Assembly (NCBI GenBank): GCA_947044405.1
Contig: CAMRHE010000077.1
Span: 6,601,501 to 6,665,500 of the forward strand
Direction of reading: 5' to 3'
DNA: 64,000 bases
Source of the DNA: Leptodactylus fallax
Taxonomy: Eukaryota; Chordata; Amphibia; Anura; Leptodactylidae
The notes beneath the pieces were generated by a model. The model made no database searches. It had not been told where the DNA came from and saw only the letters and a program-made list of their open reading frames with translations. Made by a program: the position numbers and the translations under genes. Position 1 is the stretch's first letter, and the number at the start of each line of letters is the position of its first letter. Below are positions 12,331 through 25,127 of this stretch, one piece after another.

Positions 12331-13863
12331 CCTTGACAGCGTCTCTGCCAGTACTCACATATGGACTCTGGTGGACTATACAGATGATCATGAAAGGTGG
12401 GGAATATGGCCTGCCATACTTTTTATCTTGAAGTATTTGATATGAAGATTATTTGAAATAAGATTTGATTTGTGATGTTTGAGGAAATCCTCTTTAAGTG
12501 TTTTCAATAAAATTCTACAGCTATACTTTGATAAAGTACCTATTCAATGTTATTGCCCCTTGTCAATACACTGCAGAGTACTGGTTGACTTTGATATAAC
12601 TCTTGGGGGTACCGTTACTTCTTGTGGAGATTTACAGGCAATGCTTCTTGGGAATGGGTATGCAAATGACCTCTTAGGGTTCCCTAGGAGGTTCCCTACA
12701 TGTGTGCCCCAGTAAGGCTACAGCCAGTTTTAGCTCTATAGCTAAACTATGGTATCAAAGTCAAACATATAAAATTATACACTCTGTATAGATTATATTT
12801 TTCTTTTTGACTGTGTGCTAAAAATTAGAATGTTTCCATATCAACAGCATCATTTCAGTAATCTCTGGTACAGAATAATGTCACCAACTGTATAGTACAC
12901 GCATTCTTCCAGTTGGTGTACTGTACCTAAGTTTCTTAAAGTGAAAATATCCTATTTTCAATGTGGATGTATTACTGTACAATCCTTGGCAGTTCTATTG
13001 TGTCCAGTTTCTAATACTCCCCATTTAATCTGCAGCCGAACACTCATACTTTATGTGCGCTTATTATTAAATTATATAAAGATGCTCAACTCAAGGTCTG
13101 ATGGCTTTAAGCGTGTAATAAACTGAAATGTATAAATCATGGGATTTCTTTCAGCTAAAACATTCAGCACAGTTGTCTTAAAAGCTCTCCTGGATATTCG
13201 CTGGTAATGGCCTATCCTGGCCTATTATGTGATGTAATGTGACTATTAATGAGGAAAACTAGCGTCCGTGATTTACTATGAAATCTTTATTTAATTTCTT
13301 TCGGTTTATGGGCTCTTTGTGCAAGTATCTAAATCAATCTCACATAAGTCAGTGAAAAGCCCCATGGGGACTGCTAGAAGCCTCTATCACAAGGATAGAT
13401 GGGCTATAAAATACTTATTGGTCTGGGACTTAGTTGGGGGTTAGTTCCGATTGCTTGTGTATGCTGTTGTACTTTATTGTTTTCCGACGCTATAGTCAAA
13501 TATTTTGCGAATTTTATGAATAATACCCAGCCAATAAACATTTAACAGGCGGAAGAAAAACTATTTACCAAGTCTGAACAGCAGGAATGGAATAGAAATG
13601 GATTAATGGAAAGCAGCAAATCTTTGTCTGATGCCATTATACACCTGCAAGCCATTGTTTAGCAAATTGCTTTTTTGTAATTTTTAATAATAAAAATAAG
13701 TGTGCCAAAAAATTAAAGCATAAGCTTTTTGATCCTATAAGAAACCCTGAAGATGGATATGTCGTATATATATACAAAATCATAATTTCAGATGTATGGT
13801 TTAAAGTTTAGGTGATCTTATATAGGTTTGCTCATACTGCATGTAAGATATTTTTGTGATATA
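12331..13863. other. Intronic sequence without recognised feature
   Basis: No coding signal. The 13130-13560 part is moderately complex and free of recognisable repeats, so it could hold conserved non-coding sequence, but nothing in it can be identified by eye. Confidence 0.4.
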
Positions 13864-14576
13864 CTACTGTGTTTCTCTAAAAATAAGACAGGGTCTTATT
13901 TTATTTTTTTCTCCGAAAAAAGGGCTAGGGCTTATTTTCAGGGTTGGTCTTACTTTTCAAGCACCAGAGCAAATCGGAATCTTTTCTGATTTGCTCCAGA
14001 AGAATCTTGTAAAATGCTTAGGGTTAGAGTTAGTAACCCTAACCTTAACTTACATTCACAATAGATGGTGCACGGTCAGTGGGTCTTAAACAAGCTTACT
14101 GGCACTCTCTCTCTCTCTAAACACTTTGTGTGGCAGTGGCACGTGCCCTCTCTGTCTCCTCTCCTTTATGCTCTCCTTTATGCTAAGGAGGAGGTGTTGT
14201 AGTGAAATGTCTGCATCTGTAGGAGTGACGAGGGATGGCACCTGATGTCTGGTCATGTAGGTAGCCAAGCCCACAGCATAGTAGCAGCCGGGAGGCGGCA
14301 CTCGGAAGGTGGACTTGGGAGGCAGGAGGCAGAACTCTGGAGCGGGACTCAGGAACAGGTGAGTGGATTTTGCCCTGCCGTGGCGGGAGGTAGCGGGGCA
14401 CTTGTCCAGGAAAGTTGGTAGCTATGGTATGCCGAATCTCCGTCTTTGTGATATAAACCAGCGCTGGAGGCGCTAACTTTAACTAGGGTTTCTTTTTGTA
14501 GTAGGGTTTATATTTTAAGCCTACTCCAAAAATCCTGCAAAATCAAGCTAGGGCTTATTTTTGGACAAACAGGGTA
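13864..14576 (+). mobile_element. Non-autonomous DNA transposon (MITE-like) with CTGTTT..AAAATAAG ends
   Basis: The left end reads TACTGTGTTTCTCTAAAAAT and the right end, in reverse complement, TACCCTGTTTGTCCAAAAAT. Both continue into AATAAG, giving imperfect terminal inverted repeats of about 25 bp flanked by TA. An extra internal copy of the GGGCTTATTTT block occurs near 13930. This end sequence is widespread in vertebrate genomes in my experience, but I cannot name the superfamily. The interior has no coding capacity. It contains a short palindrome of TTAGGG-like units near 14018-14045 and a CT run near 14105. Confidence 0.6.
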
Positions 14577-14760
14577 GTTTATACTTTACTTTGTCTGCTG
14601 CAGGGCAATTTTTTAAAAATGTAGGGAAACCTGGGTAAATAGGGTTAAAAAGTTTACTTGACATAGTGTCCATTTAGTCCTGAGATACCTGATCCTGGCA
14701 AGAATCCTCCTCCAAATGCTCTGACACTTGGTAATATTAACAATTTGGTGTAAAATGCAA

Positions 14761-14789
14761 CGTTTCGAGACCACGTCCCTTCATCAAGC
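14761..14789 (-). ncRNA. Hammerhead-ribozyme-like motif, minus strand
   Basis: Read on the minus strand this is TTGATGA, A, stem GGGAC with loop GTG and GTCTC, then GAAAC. The GAAA core block is intact and TTGATGA differs from CUGANGA by one base. Stem II closes with one G-T wobble. Of the four copies in the window this is closest to the hammerhead consensus. Stems I and III and the cleavage site are not convincing, so activity is doubtful. Confidence 0.4.
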
Positions 14790-14928
14790 TTATGTCCAGA
14801 GAGGGATAATGTGGCAGTATGATGTCATGCGGTAGCTGGGGATCAACCTTGGTGGGTGGTGAGAAACTGCAGCAAGGCCCAGCTACTGCATGACATCATA
14901 CTGCCACATTATCCCTCTCTGAACGAAT

Positions 14929-14956
14929 GCTTGATGAAGGGACGTGGTCCCAAAAC
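14929..14956 (+). ncRNA. Hammerhead-ribozyme-like motif, plus strand
   Basis: This is the inverted partner of the motif at 14761. TTGATGA is followed by the perfect stem GGGAC/GTCCC with loop GTG, then AAAAC in place of GAAAC. The G to A change would damage a hammerhead core. Confidence 0.35.
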
Positions 14957-15425
14957 GTTGCATTTTGCACCGAATTGTTAATATATTAATTGTTAATATA
15001 CTTTATACAGATACAACTTCGGAGTGCCATCACAAAATCTTTTTTTGGATATTGCTAATTTTGGGAGTTGGTCAGTTCCCTTGTGAACGCAAATCCCTAA
15101 TTTTTTGAGTTATAGGAGTCGAGTGCTGCCCTGCACCCCTCTGCTTGGTAATATTAGTCATATAGGCATCTCTCAGGGACTAAGCATGTCTCGCTATGCA
15201 CTGCATGCACAAAACTTAGAGAGCTGTGCACATGTAATATTTTCTCTTGTAGTACTGGCTGACATTAAGAAAGCAGTGCAAATGGTACCACATGATTTAA
15301 GTGGATTAGAAGGGACCAAATCACTACAATAGTGCCTATAATCTACAGAAGGTCAGTACCAAGTAATGTGCTATCAGTTCACATATTATGTACATAATAT
15401 CCATATGTAAACGATATAATATTCC

Positions 15426-15810
15426 TTGATGGGGTTGTTCAGAAGGAAAATTAAATCTGCTCCTATGTGTCTAAAATGAAAATTGATTGTATCTGTCTAT
15501 TGTGTCTATCGATTTTCCACTGTCAGCCCATGTCCGCCATTTCCAGCTTGGTCTTAATACAAAAGACAATTTCCTGTCCCCTATCTGTGTCAGTGATGTG
15601 TTGGAAGGTGATGGCTGTCAGCCTCATTGCAATAGCCAGGCCAGCCTCCTGTTTTGTCACAGCGACAGAGAATAGGAATGGTTTAGTGGGACGGGGGTAA
15701 CAGTGGGAGATTGGGCCACCTTTGATTAATAAAGTATCTTAGTGAGTGCGATAATTTTACATATCAAACACAATGGCACTGATTTTGTTCCTGCTGGACA
15801 ACCCCTTTAA
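15426..15810. mobile_element. TTAA-type MITE, TTAAAGGGGTTGTCC family
   Basis: The right end in reverse complement reads TTAAAGGGGTTGTCCAGCAG. The left end GATGGGGTTGTTCAGAAGG is a mutated form of the same terminal repeat. Such TTAA-flanked elements are abundant in anuran genomes. The interior has no coding domain. Confidence 0.5.
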
Positions 15811-16299
15811 CATCAATTATGCTGTATTGTAAAGTGGATCTTGAGGTTCTCAATTTTAATCTCTTTGGAGATCTGCTACATTGTTAAAATCCAATGAATG
15901 TACTGACCGTGTAATAACAAGTCTATGTAGTCCATCTCATACTACAACTTTCATGTACTCTATGCAGAGCAGGGGGAAAATTTCAGCCTGGCGTCATCAC
16001 TTCATTGACTTTAATGGATCCATCAAGTGTCTGTTTTTATTGAATTGGATAGTTTTCTATGCTAAGCTATTTTGACCATAAAAAACAAAGTTCATGTGTA
16101 TATGGAAAAAGGTCAAAGAACTAGTAGTACTACACTGTGTAAATAAAATAATACACATACAATACATGTAATAAAGATATGTTCATCCATATATATTTCT
16201 GTATATTACCCATCTATCCTCCATGATGCCCAGTTGGCTTCTAGATGGCGTCACAGAGGATACAGTTTCGAAGCAGCTGGAAGGTTGAAACAAAAGTCA

Positions 16300-16640
16300 A
16301 TAAATCTGTCTGAATTATTATGCAAATGTCTCATCTGCATTATCAGTATCCTCTTACAGTCTCCTCTTCTTTTGCCATAACCTCTTCCCAATGCCTTGTA
16401 ATTACAAAGGGCATGTCTGCATTGTCAAGCTCCTGCACTCTTTCAAAGAAGTGTATTTAAAATGGATTACTTCTACTCCTTAGGCAGGCGATCAATACGG
16501 ATGTGGTTCTGAATAAGTAGTGAGACGTCAGTGGACTGAGGCAGCTCTCCTCTGTGTCTCTCGAAAAATTAATTAAAAATCAATGAGGTGTGCTGCCTAT
16601 TAATAGCGAATCCATGGGATTAAGAGACACAAGAAGGGAT
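16300..16640. other. Candidate conserved non-coding element
   Basis: Repeat-free sequence rich in homeodomain- and POU-like words: ATTATGCAAATG near 16317, TGTAATTACAAAGG near 16397, and AATTAATTAAAAATCAATGA near 16567. This texture is typical of deeply conserved enhancers in introns of developmental genes. Conservation itself cannot be judged from one sequence. Confidence 0.28.
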
Positions 16641-17171
16641 TGCTTTACACTGCTACAACTAAGGTGGATTACTCTGGGATAATATGAATGGATATGCAAG
16701 AATATGCAGAGTAGGAAAGAGTAATCAATTCTAATGCATTACAAATGCAGAAGATTGGGAGGATCATATGTAATAATATCTAATTATTATGTAGATTTAT
16801 CAAAGGAAATCAAGCACAAAATATTCACATATATACAGTAATTACATATTATACAACAATTCCACCCACACATGGTACAGCTGGTTTATCCATTTACATT
16901 ATCAAAGAGTAGTCTGTCTAATTTGTAGCAGATATTTATCATCAAGTTTCAGCAGTATGTAAATGACATTTATATGAAATGTGACATATTATAATATATG
17001 TGTATATACAATTACACTTCAGATCTGAGCTGTAATGCATGCAGTGGCATAACTAGGAATGGCTGGGCCTCAAGGCGAACATTTGATATGGGGCCCCCCC
17101 CCCCCGAACCGCCGCCCCCAACCCCCCCTCCTGGACAACCCCATCCAACTCCCCCCGCACAAACCGCATTC

Positions 17172-17600
17172 CTGCGCACACTATTATGCCCCATAGTGGC
17201 CCCTGCACACAGTATTATTCCCCATAGTAGCCATTGCACACAGTATTATGCCCCAAAATGGCTCCTGCACACAGTAATATGCCTCATAGTGGCTCCTGCA
17301 CACAGTAATATGCCTCATAGTGGCCCCTGCACACAGTATTATGCCCCATAGTGGCCCCTGCACACAGTATTATGCCCCAAAATGGCTCCTGCACACAGTA
17401 ATATGCCTCATAGTGTCCCCTGCACACAGTATTATCCCCCATAGTGGCCCCTGCACACAGTATTATTCCCCATAGTGGTCCCTGAACACAGTATTATGCC
17501 CCATAGTGGCCCCTGCACACAGTATAATGCCCCATAGTGGCCCCTGCACACACTATTATGCCCCATAGTGGCCCCTGCACACAGTATTATGCCCCATTGT
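17172..17600. repeat. 31-bp minisatellite, about 13-14 copies
   Basis: The unit is about GCCCCATAGTGGCCCCTGCA followed by CACAGTATTAT, 31 bp in all. Copies vary at a few positions (ATAGTGG/AAAATGG, GTATTAT/GTAATAT), and variants recur in blocks, which suggests multi-unit duplication. It lies inside the element at 17042-18144. Confidence 0.95.
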
Positions 17601-17856
17601 GGACCACCCATGAACAATTATTATATTCAGAGGTCTTTTCAGATGCAAACAAAAAAAACAATGTTACTTACCTCTTCCTGGCTCACTCCCCGCTACTTCG
17701 GTCATCTTTAATGTTGAACCAGATCTCGTGTGAGCCGGGCCGGAGTCGTGGCGCATAATGACGCAGGCCCGGCCCATGTGACGTGAAGCCTGTCGGAGCG
17801 CAGGAGAGGTAAGTAACATTGTTTTTTATGTTCCCTCAGCTCCCCCGGGCCTCCGA

Positions 17857-17898
17857 TCATTATACTCCGGGGTCTGAAAAGACCCCGAAGTATAATGA
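17857..17898. repeat. 18-bp hairpin
   Basis: Arms 17857-17874 and 17881-17898 pair with one mismatch around a six-base loop TGAAAA. It is part of the surrounding repeat element. Confidence 0.9.
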
Positions 17899-18820
17899 TA
17901 GCAGTGTTTGTGGGGTTGGCAGCCTACAGCCTCACTTACCGATCCCCGCCCCTGCTCACAGCCACCTCCGCTTCTGCAGAATGGGAAGCGTAGGCGGCCA
18001 TAAGCAGGAGCGGGGATTGGTAAGTAAATAGGGCCTGTTACCTGCTGGGGTTACTCCAGCAGTTAACAGCCTATTAAAAAAAAAAAAAAAAAGCATCGGG
18101 GAATGTCCCAGGCCCTGTGGCAGCTGCTACCGCTGCTACCCCTGAATGAATGTGCCCGACTATTGTGAATTAAAATTCTGTCCTGGGATAGTCATATCTG
18201 TCTGACATAGTTACCACTAACTGTACAATCTATAGTTTTGTTAGCAGTCATTTGCAGTATAAAAATGTCTTTGTAAAACTATGGTACTTGCAAAAGATTT
18301 ATAAAGCTTACCTATAATTTTAGATGACTTTTCAAAATTACAGATATTTCCACCCTTAGCTTAGCTCAAATATAGTTTAGGACACCTTGAAAGGTTGTAA
18401 TTCCGTAACAATGAGTAGCCATACCATAGACACATATAGCATATCACTTTGTGACAGAATATCACATTGTCTTGAAAAGATAACTGTGGAGTGACACACA
18501 TATGTGTATATTTCTAGCCAAGAGGAAAGGTAAAAGGGACAGATCTGTAATTTGTCATGTAAGTATACCTGAGGAATAACACACTATCTGTCAATACATG
18601 CCTTGGGTTTAATAATTTTCACCAGTTTTCCCAGACCTCAGGAAACAGGGATGGAGAGGGAAGAAGTGGCTAAGTATCCCAAAATAAAACATCAAGTATC
18701 CTTTAAGTCAGACATGTCAGTTTAAGATTTCATCTGTACACTACCCAATGGAAAACATTTTTCAGAACCATTTGCAATTTTTGAGAAAGAAATCTTTACA
18801 AGTATGCGTTTTCAAAACTG

Positions 18821-19058
18821 TAAGGCTGAGTTCACATTTTCAGGATTTGACATGGATTTTGGTGCAGATTTCTTTCCAGAATTCAGAAGTCAAATCTAAT
18901 GACATATTCTATGCATGAGAACTGAGTTTTTGTAACCTCATTCACATGCATCCACATAGACATTCAACATTCATAGTGTCAGATTTTTACAATGTACCCT
19001 GTAAGAAATACGTGCTTGATTTGCCTATGTTGAATTTGACATGTGTGAACATGCTCTA
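18821..19058. mobile_element. MITE-like element with GTTCACA ends, decayed
   Basis: The left end reads AAGGCTGAGTTCACATTTTC. The right end in reverse complement contains GTTCACACATGTCAAATTC, with a matching GATTTGAC/GTCAAATT stretch further in. It resembles the MITE at 53017-53304 but is more diverged. Confidence 0.4.
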
Positions 19059-22000
19059 GTTCAATCAGTCTGTCCTATTAGCAATGATAGAGTTAACAGA
19101 CTTGGGTATAAATGTTTTTCTATAATTACATTTAACTGTTGGACATTGCTATAATATTTCAAGGGATTGTAAAATTGAGCCTTTCACAGTTGCAGCTAGA
19201 GCCTTGTCAATCCATAGATCCAGAGGTGACAGTATAATGAATATAAAGCGATGAAACAGAAAGCTCTGCAAAATCTTTGTTCCAGGAAAAACAGCTAAAG
19301 TATTATGATTGGCTATTATATGCCATAGTACATAGGTAAGCAATCCCTGGATATCCAGCTGTTTTTTTACTACAAATGAAGGACACCATGGTGCAGATTT
19401 CATAATCGATCCCAAACTTGGTTTTGCACCTTGTACAGATATCCTAAACGTAACACAAGCTGTGGGCGTGCTTGGCCATTAATGTAGTATGCCACAAGGC
19501 TCAATGTTACTTGTATGACACAGCCAATCTTACACAAAATGAATGAGGTTTTCGCTGTCTAGTGTAGATATGCTACATTAACAGTGTGATGCGCCATGCT
19601 GGTTAGCATTAAGTTTCCTATATCTTGCAAGTTGGTTTTCCAACTAAAGGTTTTTCTACATGAGTCGATAACTGGACAACAAAGAAACACTCATTCCTGA
19701 CTTATGTAAAATGCCCCATGATCCGCCAACAAAGGAGCAAATACTCATTTGCTTCCTAAAAGCATCTTTTGTGCTAACCCAAATCAAAAATATCATCATC
19801 TTTGGAAGTGCATCTTCCCGTGTAAACTATATGGAACCAAATGATCATATTCATGACAGCTTGTGCACAGATCGCACTAGGCTAAGAAAGGGACCCTTTA
19901 CATGGGCAGATTTCCTCCCTGGTCATGAGTGCCGTTCAACAATTGTTGCATGTCTATTGACACTCATTTGGTACATTTAAATAGCGTATTTTGTTATATT
20001 ATCTATTGACACTACTTATAGCCAATGTAAAAGGACTCTAGTGTTCTTTATATCTCTACTGTAGTGTCCTTTACTTCCAAGGCCATTCAGATTTCTTGGG
20101 TGCTTAAAAGGTGTTTCTTCAGAAGTTCATTCTTGGCACCTCAATTAGCCTAAGCTAAAGGAAAGGTCAAACAATTTCATTTTGTGGTGCAGGATTAAAG
20201 GATATAAAATAGTGGAAAGGACACCTTTATAATATGCTCTAACTTTAGAATTATATAAATAACCAAACATAGTTAGACTCATAACCTTAGATGGTGGGCA
20301 ACCTTACAAACAAAGGCTGTGACCATATCAAAGTACAGCACTATAAGTGGAAATCCCTGGGCATTTGGTAAGAAGGAAAAGGTTCAAAGATAAAACGTAG
20401 CAAATTAGGGAAATAGTCCTTCAAAAATGTCCATAAAATTCTCAAATAAGAGTACCATGAAATGTTCAAATAATACCATCAAACCATGACCAATTAATGG
20501 AGGTAGGTGGGGAAGCCCCCTTTCTAAAATCCAGACACAAAGGTTGATATCTTTTCTTTTCGTAATTATATTAGCAATATTACCACTCATGGAAATGCTA
20601 CAAAATTTGTCATTTTGATTTTTGTCACAAATTTTTTTAAACGCTATAGAATATATTTGTGAGACGACAGGACTATCTTTATGTCCAATGGATATAGGCA
20701 TTGCAAGCGATACATTGGAACACAGTGACTATGCTTTCCATAAAGAATCTTTCTGTAGACCCCTGCCACATAATATTTTTAGAGAGTGCCTTTATTTATA
20801 TCTTCGATGTGAAATGGATTTTTATTGGTGATCACAGGCAGCAGCAGAAGCTCCAATTTTATCTATGACGGTATGTTTAGCCTGTTGGAAAAGTAACCTC
20901 TATCTAAGTCACGTTCCTCACAGTGTTGTGTAGGTCACAATATGGGTAGACCTCCTTACTTTGTACTGTCGAGCAGTGTGGCAGCCAAATTGTCTCCAGG
21001 GCAGCGTGTGCCAAGATGTGGAACACAACCAGCTTGAGCCTGTATGTAATGAGAGTGAACAGAGCTGCAAGGTAAATCCATCCTCTCCCTATCCACCTGC
21101 TCGGGTCTCCTGAAGCAGAATACAGCTGAAAATCAAGCAACCAGTCTGTCTCACAACACATTTCACCCTGGAGAGGGCTCTTGGGAGTAAAATGTGTTCT
21201 GCTTGTCTCAGCTGAACAGATACAGTTATGAACTGCAACGCAAGTGCTAAACTTAGCATTTTAGGGGTCTTATGATGCTACAGTGAGCTATTTTATCATG
21301 AATTATGTGAAATATTTCAATAGTAAATGAAAGTATGATCACAATTTAACTAAAAAAAAATCGGTTATTTCTGGAATTAATAACTTAATGTCATTTAATC
21401 CATGTAATGGAATTTGCCTGAAAATAATATTTTTATGTGCTGATAATATAAAGAACACTACGGTACATAGACGCCTCTCTCCCATAATCGTTCTGTTACA
21501 ATCCACTCTTGCCAAGAGATCATCTTCTTATGTGAGCAACCACAACTAGGCCCAAGAGGCAGATGCTTTCTTTTAGAAAGGTTTTCCTGATCTTACAGGA
21601 CAGAGTGCTATGTCATTCTTGGCTGTAAATATATAGCTGCTAAGGGAAGCAATATTATGCTTGTGTGTAGCCAAGCTAAAGGCTTCTTTCATGGCTGCAT
21701 ACAGTCTACAAGTCATAATGCCTACAGTATTTAAGGCTATATGACCATATTATAACTATATTACAATTTCATACAACAGTATAAGGAGATTTTAGTTTGC
21801 CTTTTTCATATGAATTCAACATAATTAAAATTAATATAAAAAACACATAAAATATAATAAAAAACTGTCTGTTAACTTAAAAGATGAAAAGCTCCTTCAA
21901 ATGCATGTTACCATTTCAGTTTACACATGTTTTTATTGTCTGGCTCAAAGTATATTTGGTCTAGTTATAGGGGTATTCCAATAATATTGAATGGAGCCCT

Positions 22001-24455
22001 ATACACTGCATAGGGGAAATTGCTTTATTGATGGGAGTTAAACTGCTCAGATACAAGGACGGTCCCGAGTCTCCCAGTGCCTGTGCACTGCTACACTACA
22101 TTCAGAAGCTGAGTACATCAATTCATCTGTCTTTAGAAGTTACATGGATTTGAATGAATTAACAGTAGTCCGCATATACGACCACCACTTCATCCAAGTA
22201 GGGGAACTCAGGACCCCATTCTCGCAATGTGTGGACGTCAAATCATTCAGGCCCTCACCAGTGAAGCAGCTAGCCCTATCAATTGGAGAGGGAATTACTA
22301 TTATTACTGAATTTTGTGTTAGAACTGTTTCTATGAAAAAAAAAATACAATGGCAATACCACATGGGAAAACTGCTGTTTTTACATGCTGTTTCTAATGC
22401 TGTAATATTTCCTAGTAATTGAAAATGATCATAAAATAAAGCATAATAGGAATTTAAAAAAAATAAACATAAAAATCCCTATTCAATAGCTTGTTCTAGA
22501 ATTTATAAAATGTAACATTATTCTAGGCGGAAGGAGACCAATGGGATTATGGGGCAACATGTACAAATTCTATGCAGATGTTGCCCTAGCCAAATTTAAA
22601 TTCAGTGTCCCATGGTCAAAAGGCAATAGTGCCAACCCTTGAGCCCCCTCGCTACCAAATCTAAGATGTCTGATAAGATGTTACTGCATTTATTGTGGTC
22701 TTGTTCTTCCGCTACACATGAGACAGATGCATCTGTGCACAATACAGAGATCAATAACTGGAAGTAATTAAATGCAACTAACTCTCACTTATCAGTATAA
22801 CTGTATCCTGATACAGATCACCAACTATAAAAGCTTAAAATTGTGGACTGCGGTGAAAAAATAGAAGCGCTCTCTATAGTCCTCTGATCAGGCATTAAAC
22901 TCACATCATCATGTGACCTGCCATCCGGAGTGTTTGCAAACAAACCATTTATAATAATGACCCAGACCTCCCTCTGTCCTTTAGACTCCCATGGGGCTCA
23001 TTTAACCAACAACATAATTGTTTTTTTCCAACCTGTGTGTTTTATAATTAAGCAGTAATCCCATAGAAATAAACAGGAGCCATCTTCCTCATTAGTAGGA
23101 CATAGCATATCGCTGGGAGCATTAACGGTCCTAATAAAGGATGGAGTTCACTAATGAGCCCTGGTGACACATTTTATTCATAGCTTCACAAACGCACGGT
23201 GGAGTATTAACCCCTATCCGGCTCACTAAGAATCCTTCCAGTAATTCATACCAATGAAATGCCTAGTTTGTCTGCCATTCTTGACTATATATATGACTGG
23301 TTAAAAGAGTTATCCAAGTTTTTAATATTTGTGAATGGTAGAGATCCTATTCTCAGCAGCCCCCTGATCATCTGATTTAAGGTATTGTGGCACTCATGCC
23401 AATGTTGTGACATCATCATAGTGTGCACATTGCAGTACTAAGAATGTTGTTCTTATCATAGCAGCTGCTCTGAGTATTGCAACATTGTACCATTTAGGTG
23501 AATAGAACAAGAATAGACTCAATAAAAAGTACCGTGTTCTGAGCAGTGCAGCTCCAGGTACCCAATGTAGACAGTTGACTAGTGGGTTTCCAACAGTTGG
23601 ACCTCCACTGATCTAAAATTGGTGGTGTGTCTTAAAGATAGGCTATCAAGTTTAAAATGTCCGATAAGGCTGACTGCGCCAGGGTCTCTGGATCCCCCCG
23701 ACAAAGCAGCGGTTGAAAAGCGCGTTGGGAGCATTTTGGGTGGTCTGTATACATCTTTCTCCTTGTGTCCTTCATTGATATAGTTTACTTTTATAACTGG
23801 GTTTAGGTTTCTGCTGCATAAGGTTACCTGCATTTATAACACCCTGATATTTATTGACAGCATTTCCTCCCCTCTATATAACTTTATACCATTGGGGACG
23901 TTTAGGATGATTATATTTATAAAGTCTCAGCACTTCCTTATGTAATACTGGATTGTTGGATATTTTTTACCATGTTTGGTTTATATAAAGCATGATTTTT
24001 TTATTATTATTACAGTGTGCTCTGTGGGTATAGTCATTTCGGCACTGCTTTAGCTCTTCTGCCCACAGAACGTGGTTACTGTGCTTATATATGCCTTTGT
24101 TTCTGTACTTTTAGTAAAATGGTGTGCCATGACAAAATAAAACTAAAATAAACATAAATAAAGTCAAAGTTATTTTGTTACGTCAAGTTGGGCAACTGAC
24201 TCCTGTCATAATCTATACAGAGGCATCTGTCTAGATTGGTTCAAGTCTGGAATAGCAAATTTAAAAAAAAATTGTGCCCCTTATTGTATAACTTTATATA
24301 TTTGTCATTGAAGAATTTCAAAAAGTTGTATAGCAATATCTCAGCGAGCTGTAATATGGCCACGTTGTTGTTGCTCAGGATTCCCAAAACAGATATCAGT
24401 ACCTGAGCACCTGCCTCTGCATTAGACCATAATCTTGCAGATGGACCCTCTAATG
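19059..24455. other. Long intronic stretch, mostly unannotated
   Basis: No exon, RNA gene or intact mobile element was found across about 5.4 kb. Open frames of 60-100 codons on both strands lack domain motifs, and no splice-flanked exon was recognised. The 23030-23220 segment has a conserved-element texture. The 23320-23570 segment resembles a decayed TTAA-type repeat. Confidence 0.5.
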
Positions 24456-24613
24456 CAGGGTTCATCAACCTTCAGCACTCCCGCTGCTGTGAAACTACAA
24501 CTCCCAACATGTTCCATTCACTTCCATAGGAGTTCCAAGAACAGCAGAGCAAATATGCATGCTGGGAATTGTAGTTTTACAACAGCTGGAGTGCCGAAGG
24601 TTGCCTACCCCTG
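24456..24613. mobile_element. hAT-type MITE, 158 bp
   Basis: The ends read CAGGGTTCATCAACC and GGTTGCCTACCCCTG. The interior is a long fold-back including CTACAACTCCCAACATG and its inverse GCATGCTGGGAATTGTAG. The flanks are CTCTAATG (24448-24455) and CTCTGATG (24614-24621), an 8-bp target duplication with one mismatch. CAGGG..CCCTG ends with an 8-bp duplication are the hAT signature. It has no coding capacity. Confidence 0.9.
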
Positions 24614-24822
24614 CTCTGATGGTAAGAGACATGGGATTTCACATATACAGCATGATTATAGAAGGTAACAGAGTTTTGCTACCTGCCATTACACTCTTGT
24701 AAATGATAGATCTCCAAGGTTATTTCACTAGACCAAAAGGAGTCACCCTAAAACCTTCCAAACTAGACCTGGCTCTCCATGAGATATTCCAGACATCTTC
24801 TTCTTATGGTATGTGGTCAACA

Positions 24823-25127
24823 CTTAGGCCGGGGCCCCACTTGGCGTTTTACAGACACTTTGTAGTGGATGGGATTCTAGCGACTCCCATCCCCACAGTA
24901 CAGGAAAATATGCGCTGCGGACATGCTGCAATTTCCAAAACCGTTGTGGTTTTGGAAATTGCAGCATATCATTATACCAATGGAAACACCAGCAGTTTCC
25001 CTATAGGTATAAAAACCTCTGCAGACTTTCTGTGAAAAGTGCTGCGGGAAAAACCATGATGCGTTGCCGCCGCAGTTTATCCCGCAGCGCTTTTTTTGCT
25101 GCGGGATGCTACATAGGGCCTTAGCCT
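24823..25127. mobile_element. GC-rich palindromic MITE, GGCCCCAC family
   Basis: It starts TTAGGCCGGGGCCCCACTTG and ends TACATAGGGCCTTAGCC, with internal blocks such as CAATTTCCAAAACCG, CAGTTTCCCTATAGGTATAA and AAAAGTGCTGCGGGAAAAAC. The same blocks in the same order occur at 57257-57595, so the two are copies of one family. High CpG content against an AT-rich background supports insertion. Confidence 0.75.

Larger units (their letters stand above)
14735..14983. repeat. 106-bp fold-back repeat
   Basis: Left arm 14735-14840 and right arm 14878-14983 are reverse complements at roughly 90 percent, separated by 37 bases. Each arm contains the TTGATGAAGGGACGTGGT motif, pointing outward on opposite strands. 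The central spacer holds CCTTGGTGGGTGGTGA, shared with the repeat at 11956-12330. The transcript of either strand could form a long hairpin. Confidence 0.93.
17042..18144 (+). mobile_element. Non-autonomous repeat element with internal minisatellite
   Basis: The left end CAGTGGCATAACTAGGAATG is a sequence I know as a frequent repeat start in frog genomes. It is followed by a G/C tract, a 31-bp tandem array, a GC-rich block, a hairpin at 17857-17898, a 17-base poly-A run near 18067, and an end near CTGCTACCCCTG. The terminal repeats match only weakly, so the boundaries are approximate. There is no coding capacity. Confidence 0.55.

Noticed and set aside
14018..14048. TTAGGG-like units, possible interstitial telomere repeat
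   Set aside because: Only two or three imperfect units in palindromic order, inside a DNA-transposon-like repeat.
17172..17600. Regular 31-bp repeats that look like a CRISPR array
   Set aside because: The units are contiguous without spacers, inside a vertebrate repeat element. It is a minisatellite.
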